Below, piece by piece: positions 60,246 to 64,000 of a stretch of DNA of 64,000 bases (position 1 is its first letter; every line of letters begins with the position of its first letter). The stretch covers positions 372,001 through 436,000 of the forward strand of contig NZ_JAESVA010000002.1 of the NCBI RefSeq assembly GCF_020621385.1, read 5' to 3'. The position numbers and the translations under genes were made by a program. The notes under the pieces are model-generated. The model saw only the letters and a list, made by a program, of their open reading frames with translations. It ran no database searches and was not told the origin of the DNA. The stretch is from Acidisoma cellulosilyticum (GTDB taxonomy: Bacteria; Pseudomonadota; Alphaproteobacteria; Acetobacterales; Acetobacteraceae).

Positions 60246-61378
60246 CCAAAGCGCCCTCTGGCCTTGTCGACCGGATCAGGTTGGCACGGACGGAAGGTGT
60301 CGGTCCCATCGGCTATGCCCGGCTGCTGGGCCGATTCGGCAATGCCGCCGCGGTACTGGAGGCTCTCCCCGGCCTTGCCCGCACTGCCGGACGCGCCCGC
60401 CTGTCGATCCCCAGCCGCGCCGCGACCGAGGATGAGATCGCGGCGACCGTCAAGCGCGGCGGGCAGTTTCTGACCCTTGGCGATCCTGACTACCCGGCGC
60501 TTTTGGCCCTTTTGCCCGACGCCCCGCCGGTGCTGGTCGTGCTGGGCGATATCCGCCATCTGTCCGGTCGGTCGGTCGGCGTGGTCGGCGGCCGGAACGC
60601 CTCGCTCAACGGCCAGCATATCGCGGCCAGCCTTTCGGCCGATCTGGCGAGCCAGGGCGTTACCATCGTGTCCGGCATGGCGCGGGGCATAGACGGCGCC
60701 GCGCACGAGGCGGCGCTGGGCAAGGCAGGCGGCGTGACGGTCGCCGCCGTGGCGACCGGGATCGACCGCCCCTATCCGCCGCAACACGAAGACCTGCAGG
60801 CCCGCATCGCGGCCCAGGGCGCGGTGGTGACGGAAGCGCCGCTCGGCACCGAGCCGCAGGCGCGGCATTTTCCGCGCCGCAACCGCATCATCGCCGGATT
60901 GTCGCTGGGTGTGGTCGTGGTCGAGGCCGCCCGCCAATCCGGCAGCCTGATCACCGCCCGGCTGGCGCTGGAAGCCGGGCGCGAGGTCTTCGCCGTGCCG
61001 GGCTCTCCGCTCGATCCGCGCTCGCAGGGCAGCAATGATCTGATCCGCCGGGGCGCCATGCTGACCGAAACGGCCGAGGATGTGCTGGGCGCTTTGCCGC
61101 AAGGGCCTGACGATTTCTCCTTCAGCCAAGCGCGGACGATCATTGCCGAAACGCTTCGGGAAGAGCCCCCGCCGCCGCCGGCCGAGGCCGGTAAAATCCG
61201 CTCCGCCTTGCTCGCCGTGCTGGGTCCCGCACCGACATCGGTTGACGATCTGCTCCGACACTGCCAGTTCACGACTAGAGCCGCTCTTGTGGCCACGCTG
61301 TTGGACCTGGAACTCGGCGGTTTCGTCGAGTCTCTGCCTGGCAATAGGGTGGCCCTGATCGCAAATCAGGGCGGATGA
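60242..61378 (+). CDS. dprA: DNA processing protein DprA
   Basis: A 378-residue protein that loads RecA on incoming single-stranded DNA. Rossmann-like DprA domain with VGVVGGRNASLNGQ, VSGMARGIDGAAH and EAARQSGSLITARLALEAGREVFAVPG; C-terminal winged helix (about 310-375). The start is GTG 60242, overlapping plsY as GTGA. With comEC nearby, natural transformation genes are partly present. Confidence 0.93.
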   Translation: MTKAPSGLVDRIRLARTEGVGPIGYARLLGRFGNAAAVLEALPGLARTAGRARLSIPSRAATEDEIAATVKRGGQFLTLGDPDYPALLALLPDAPPVLVVLGDIRHLSGRSVGVVGGRNASLNGQHIAASLSADLASQGVTIVSGMARGIDGAAHEAALGKAGGVTVAAVATGIDRPYPPQHEDLQARIAAQGAVVTEAPLGTEPQARHFPRRNRIIAGLSLGVVVVEAARQSGSLITARLALEAGREVFAVPGSPLDPRSQGSNDLIRRGAMLTETAEDVLGALPQGPDDFSFSQARTIIAETLREEPPPPPAEAGKIRSALLAVLGPAPTSVDDLLRHCQFTTRAALVATLLDLELGGFVESLPGNRVALIANQGG

Positions 61379-61392
61379 GCGCCTAGTTCAGG

Positions 61393-64000
61393 ATGAGCAT
61401 GTCGGACGTCGTCGTCGTCGAATCCCCCGCCAAAGCCAAGACCATCAATAAGTATCTCGGCGATGGCTATACGGTGCTTGCCAGTTTCGGCCATGTGCGG
61501 GACCTTCCGCCCAAGGACGGGTCCGTACGTCCGGACCAGGACTTCGCCATGGACTGGGAGTCCGATGAGCGTGGCAGCCGCCAGGTCGCGGCCATCGCCA
61601 AATCCATTAAAAAAGGCACGACCCTTTATCTGGCGACCGATCCGGATCGCGAGGGCGAGGCGATTTCCTGGCATGTCCGTGCCATGCTGGAGGACCGGAA
61701 CGCGCTGAAGGGCGTCACCGTCCATCGCGTGACCTTCAACGAAATCACCCGCAATGCGGTGACGGCCGCCATGGCCGCCCCGCGTGAGCTGGATCAGCCG
61801 CTGATCGAGGCCTATCTGGCCCGCCGCGCGCTGGACTATCTGGTGGGCTTCACGCTCTCTCCGGTCCTGTGGCGGAAACTGCCCGGCAGCCGCAGCGCCG
61901 GCCGCGTGCAGTCGGTCGCGCTGCGCCTGGTCTGCGAACGGGAAGCCGATATCGAGGCATTCCGGGCGCGGGAATACTGGACCATCGAGGCGCTGCTCTC
62001 GACGCCGGCCGGCGCACCCTTCACGGCCCGCCTGACCCATCTGGACGGCCGCAAGCTGGAGCAGTTCGACCTGCCCAATGCCGCCTTGGCCGAGGCCGCC
62101 CGCAAAAGCGTCCAGTCCGGCGCCTTCGCCGTCAGCACGATCGAGCGGAAGCGCGTGCGGCGGAATCCGATGCCGCCCTTCACCACCTCCACCCTGCAGC
62201 AGGAAGCCAGCCGCAAGCTTGGCTACGGCGCGCAGCAGACGATGCGCATCGCGCAGCAATTGTACGAGGGTGCGGATGTCGGCGGTGAGACGGTCGGCCT
62301 GATCACCTATATGCGAACCGATGGCGTGCAGATCGCCCGCGAGGCGATCGATGCCATCCGCGACCATGTCGGCCGCGCCTTCGGCAAGGATTACCTGCCC
62401 GGCGCCCCGCGCGAATACAGCACCAAGGCGAAAAACGCGCAGGAAGCGCATGAGGCCATTCGCCCGACCGATGTGCTGCGCCGCCCGGAAGATGTCGTCC
62501 GCTACCTCAGCCATGATCAGGCGCGGTTGTATGAGCTGATCTGGAAGCGCGCCGTCGCGTCCCAGATGGCGCAGGCCGAGTTCGACCAGGTTGTGGTCGA
62601 CATGAAGGACGGCGGGCGCAATGTGCTGCGCGCCAATGGCTCGCTCCTCGCCTTCGACGGCTTCCTGAAGCTGTATCGCGAGGATCGCGACGATCAGGCC
62701 GAGGATGACGACGAAAGCCGCGTCCTGCCGCCGATGACGGAAGGCGACCCGCTCGGCCAGCGCGAGATCAAGGCGAGCCAGCATTTCACCCAGCCGCCGC
62801 CGCGCTATACGGAAGCCTCCCTGGTCAAGAAGATGGAGGAGCTCGGCATCGGTCGGCCTTCCACCTATGCCTCCACGCTATCCGTCCTGCGCGACCGCAA
62901 TTACGTGCGACTGGACCAGAAGCGGCTGGTGCCGGAAGATCGCGGACGGCTGGTCACGGCCTTCCTGTCGAGCTTCTTCAAACGCTATGTCGATTACAGC
63001 TTCACCGCCAATCTGGAAGAGAAGCTGGATGAGATCTCGGACGGCCGCGCCGATTGGCGTGCCGTGATGCGGGCCTTCTGGCATGACTTCTCCGAGGCCG
63101 TGGACCAGACCAAGGACCTCAAGATCACCGACGTCATCAATGCGCTGGATGACGATCTGGGCCGTCACTTCTTTCCGCCGAAGGATGACGGGGGCGACCC
63201 GCGTGTCTGCCCTGCCTGCGGCACCGGCCGTCTGGGCCTGAAGCTTGGCCGCCATGGCAGTTTCATCGGCTGCTCCAACTACCCGACCTGCCAATATACG
63301 CGGCGGCTTGCCGTGAATGCCGGCGAGGAAGGCGAGGAGACGCTGAAGGAGGGCATGCGCGTTCTGGGTCAGGACCCGGAGACGAAGGAAGATGTGTCCG
63401 TCCGGCGTGGCCCCTATGGTCTGTACGTCCAGTTGGGCGAACCGCCGGCGCCCTCCGAGGACAAGAAGGCCAAGAAGGAAAAGCCGAAACGCATGTCCCT
63501 GCCGCGCGGCATGGACGGTGAGACGATCACCTTGGACCAGGCGCTGGGTCTGCTGACCCTGCCGCGTCTGATCGGCCTGCATCCTGAAACGGGTGAGCCG
63601 ATGGAGGCCGCGATCGGTCGCTTCGGCCCCTATATCAAGATGGGCGCGGTCTATGCCTCGCTCGATAAGGATGACGACGTGCTGGCGGTCGGCGCCAATC
63701 GCGCGGTCGATCTGCTGGCCAAGAAGCTGGCCTCGGTCCGTTCCCTCGGCGCGCATCCCAAGGACGGCGAAGGCATTCTGGTCAAGAAGGGCCGCTTCGG
63801 TCCCTATGCCCAGCACGGCAAAATCGTGGCAACCCTGCCGCGCACCGTCTCGATGGACGATATCACCCTGGCGGAAGCGGTGACGCTGCTGGCCGAGAAG
63901 GGCAAGGAGCTAAAGCCCAAGCCCGGTGCGAAGGGCAAGACCGCGTCGCGCGCCAAGCCGAAGGCTGCCGCCCCGAAGGCGACCAAGACCGCGACGGCCG
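61393..64000 (+). CDS. topA: DNA topoisomerase I (C-terminus beyond the window)
   Basis: 869 codons are visible and the frame is open at the right edge. TOPRIM domain (VVVVESPAKAKTINKYLG and DPDREGEAISWH), catalytic tyrosine Y306 in LITYMRTDG, one C4-type zinc finger (CPACGTGRLGLKLGRHGSFIGC...C) and two C-terminal topoisomerase repeats ending in a Lys/Ala-rich tail. It relaxes negative supercoils. Start ATG 61393; ATG 61399 is equally possible. Confidence 0.95.
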   Translation, partial: MSMSDVVVVESPAKAKTINKYLGDGYTVLASFGHVRDLPPKDGSVRPDQDFAMDWESDERGSRQVAAIAKSIKKGTTLYLATDPDREGEAISWHVRAMLEDRNALKGVTVHRVTFNEITRNAVTAAMAAPRELDQPLIEAYLARRALDYLVGFTLSPVLWRKLPGSRSAGRVQSVALRLVCEREADIEAFRAREYWTIEALLSTPAGAPFTARLTHLDGRKLEQFDLPNAALAEAARKSVQSGAFAVSTIERKRVRRNPMPPFTTSTLQQEASRKLGYGAQQTMRIAQQLYEGADVGGETVGLITYMRTDGVQIAREAIDAIRDHVGRAFGKDYLPGAPREYSTKAKNAQEAHEAIRPTDVLRRPEDVVRYLSHDQARLYELIWKRAVASQMAQAEFDQVVVDMKDGGRNVLRANGSLLAFDGFLKLYREDRDDQAEDDDESRVLPPMTEGDPLGQREIKASQHFTQPPPRYTEASLVKKMEELGIGRPSTYASTLSVLRDRNYVRLDQKRLVPEDRGRLVTAFLSSFFKRYVDYSFTANLEEKLDEISDGRADWRAVMRAFWHDFSEAVDQTKDLKITDVINALDDDLGRHFFPPKDDGGDPRVCPACGTGRLGLKLGRHGSFIGCSNYPTCQYTRRLAVNAGEEGEETLKEGMRVLGQDPETKEDVSVRRGPYGLYVQLGEPPAPSEDKKAKKEKPKRMSLPRGMDGETITLDQALGLLTLPRLIGLHPETGEPMEAAIGRFGPYIKMGAVYASLDKDDDVLAVGANRAVDLLAKKLASVRSLGAHPKDGEGILVKKGRFGPYAQHGKIVATLPRTVSMDDITLAEAVTLLAEKGKELKPKPGAKGKTASRAKPKAAAPKATKTATA

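Noticed and set aside
1-64000. CRISPR array, rRNA or tRNA genes, prophage or insertion sequence
   Set aside because: No regularly spaced direct repeats, no rRNA-like or tRNA-like sequence, and no transposase, integrase or phage gene were recognised by eye; a tRNA scan would be needed to exclude tRNA genes fully.

Overview
This window is a gene-dense, GC-rich bacterial chromosome segment, and gene content points to an alphaproteobacterium, probably Rhodospirillales/Acetobacteraceae. The evidence is an aerobic-type cobalamin pathway that uses CbiD and a CobE/CbiG domain, the pyrB-pyrC-plsY-dprA-topA block, an OhrR/Ohr pair, an SmoEFG-type polyol transporter and a GMC/gluconate-dehydrogenase-like operon. 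The family placement is inference; no rRNA, tRNA, integrase or transposase gene was seen.

Layout. 1-3000: an operon for a membrane sugar oxidoreductase (TIM-barrel isomerase, small subunit, FAD subunit cut by the window edge) and its divergent LysR regulator. 3163-20807: a cobalamin supercluster (cobS, cobT, cobB, cobA, cbiD, cobM, cobE, cobL, cobK, cobJ, cobI, cobH, cobG, cobN, cobW, a DUF1636 gene, cobP, cobO) with a cobalamin riboswitch ahead of the DUF1636-cobW-cobN run. cobF, cobQ and cobC/cobD are not in the window. 20905-28746: a diguanylate cyclase, trehalose synthesis (otsA, otsB), a YraN-like protein, aldose epimerase, PPK2, ohrR/ohr and a DUF2177 membrane protein. 28875-36161: choline uptake and oxidation to betaine (betA, an in-frame betI-betB fusion, divergent choXWV). 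36196-41606: a less familiar stretch with DUF429, a ParA-like ATPase, a signal-less PhnD-like protein, a fatty acid desaturase, an XRE regulator and a DUF4239 membrane protein. 41771-44353: a sulfonate/taurine-type ABC importer. 44575-47713: an ECF sigma/anti-sigma pair divergent from a catalase-like protein and cytochrome b561. 47965-53590: a small secreted protein, then a sorbitol/mannitol-type operon (SDR dehydrogenase, two permeases, binding protein, SorC-type regulator) with no ATPase gene. 53672-64000: comEC, gltX, pyrB, a dihydroorotase-like gene lacking its HxH metal site, plsY, dprA and topA (cut by the right edge).

The main themes are B12 synthesis, osmoprotection (trehalose, choline to betaine), peroxide defence and ABC-type nutrient uptake. 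Overlaid on this is a dispersed palindromic repeat family: a roughly 32-base hairpin unit, usually in inverted pairs like a REPIN, at six paired sites plus one single unit. One pair lies inside the cobG reading frame and is translated. Two pairs sit inside a larger shell with 12-base terminal inverted repeats, directly behind stop codons. The observations most worth checking are the BetI-BetB fusion, the repeat inside cobG, the degenerate dihydroorotase, the mirrored ECF promoters and the ParA/PhnD-like pair next to DnaA-box-like motifs.
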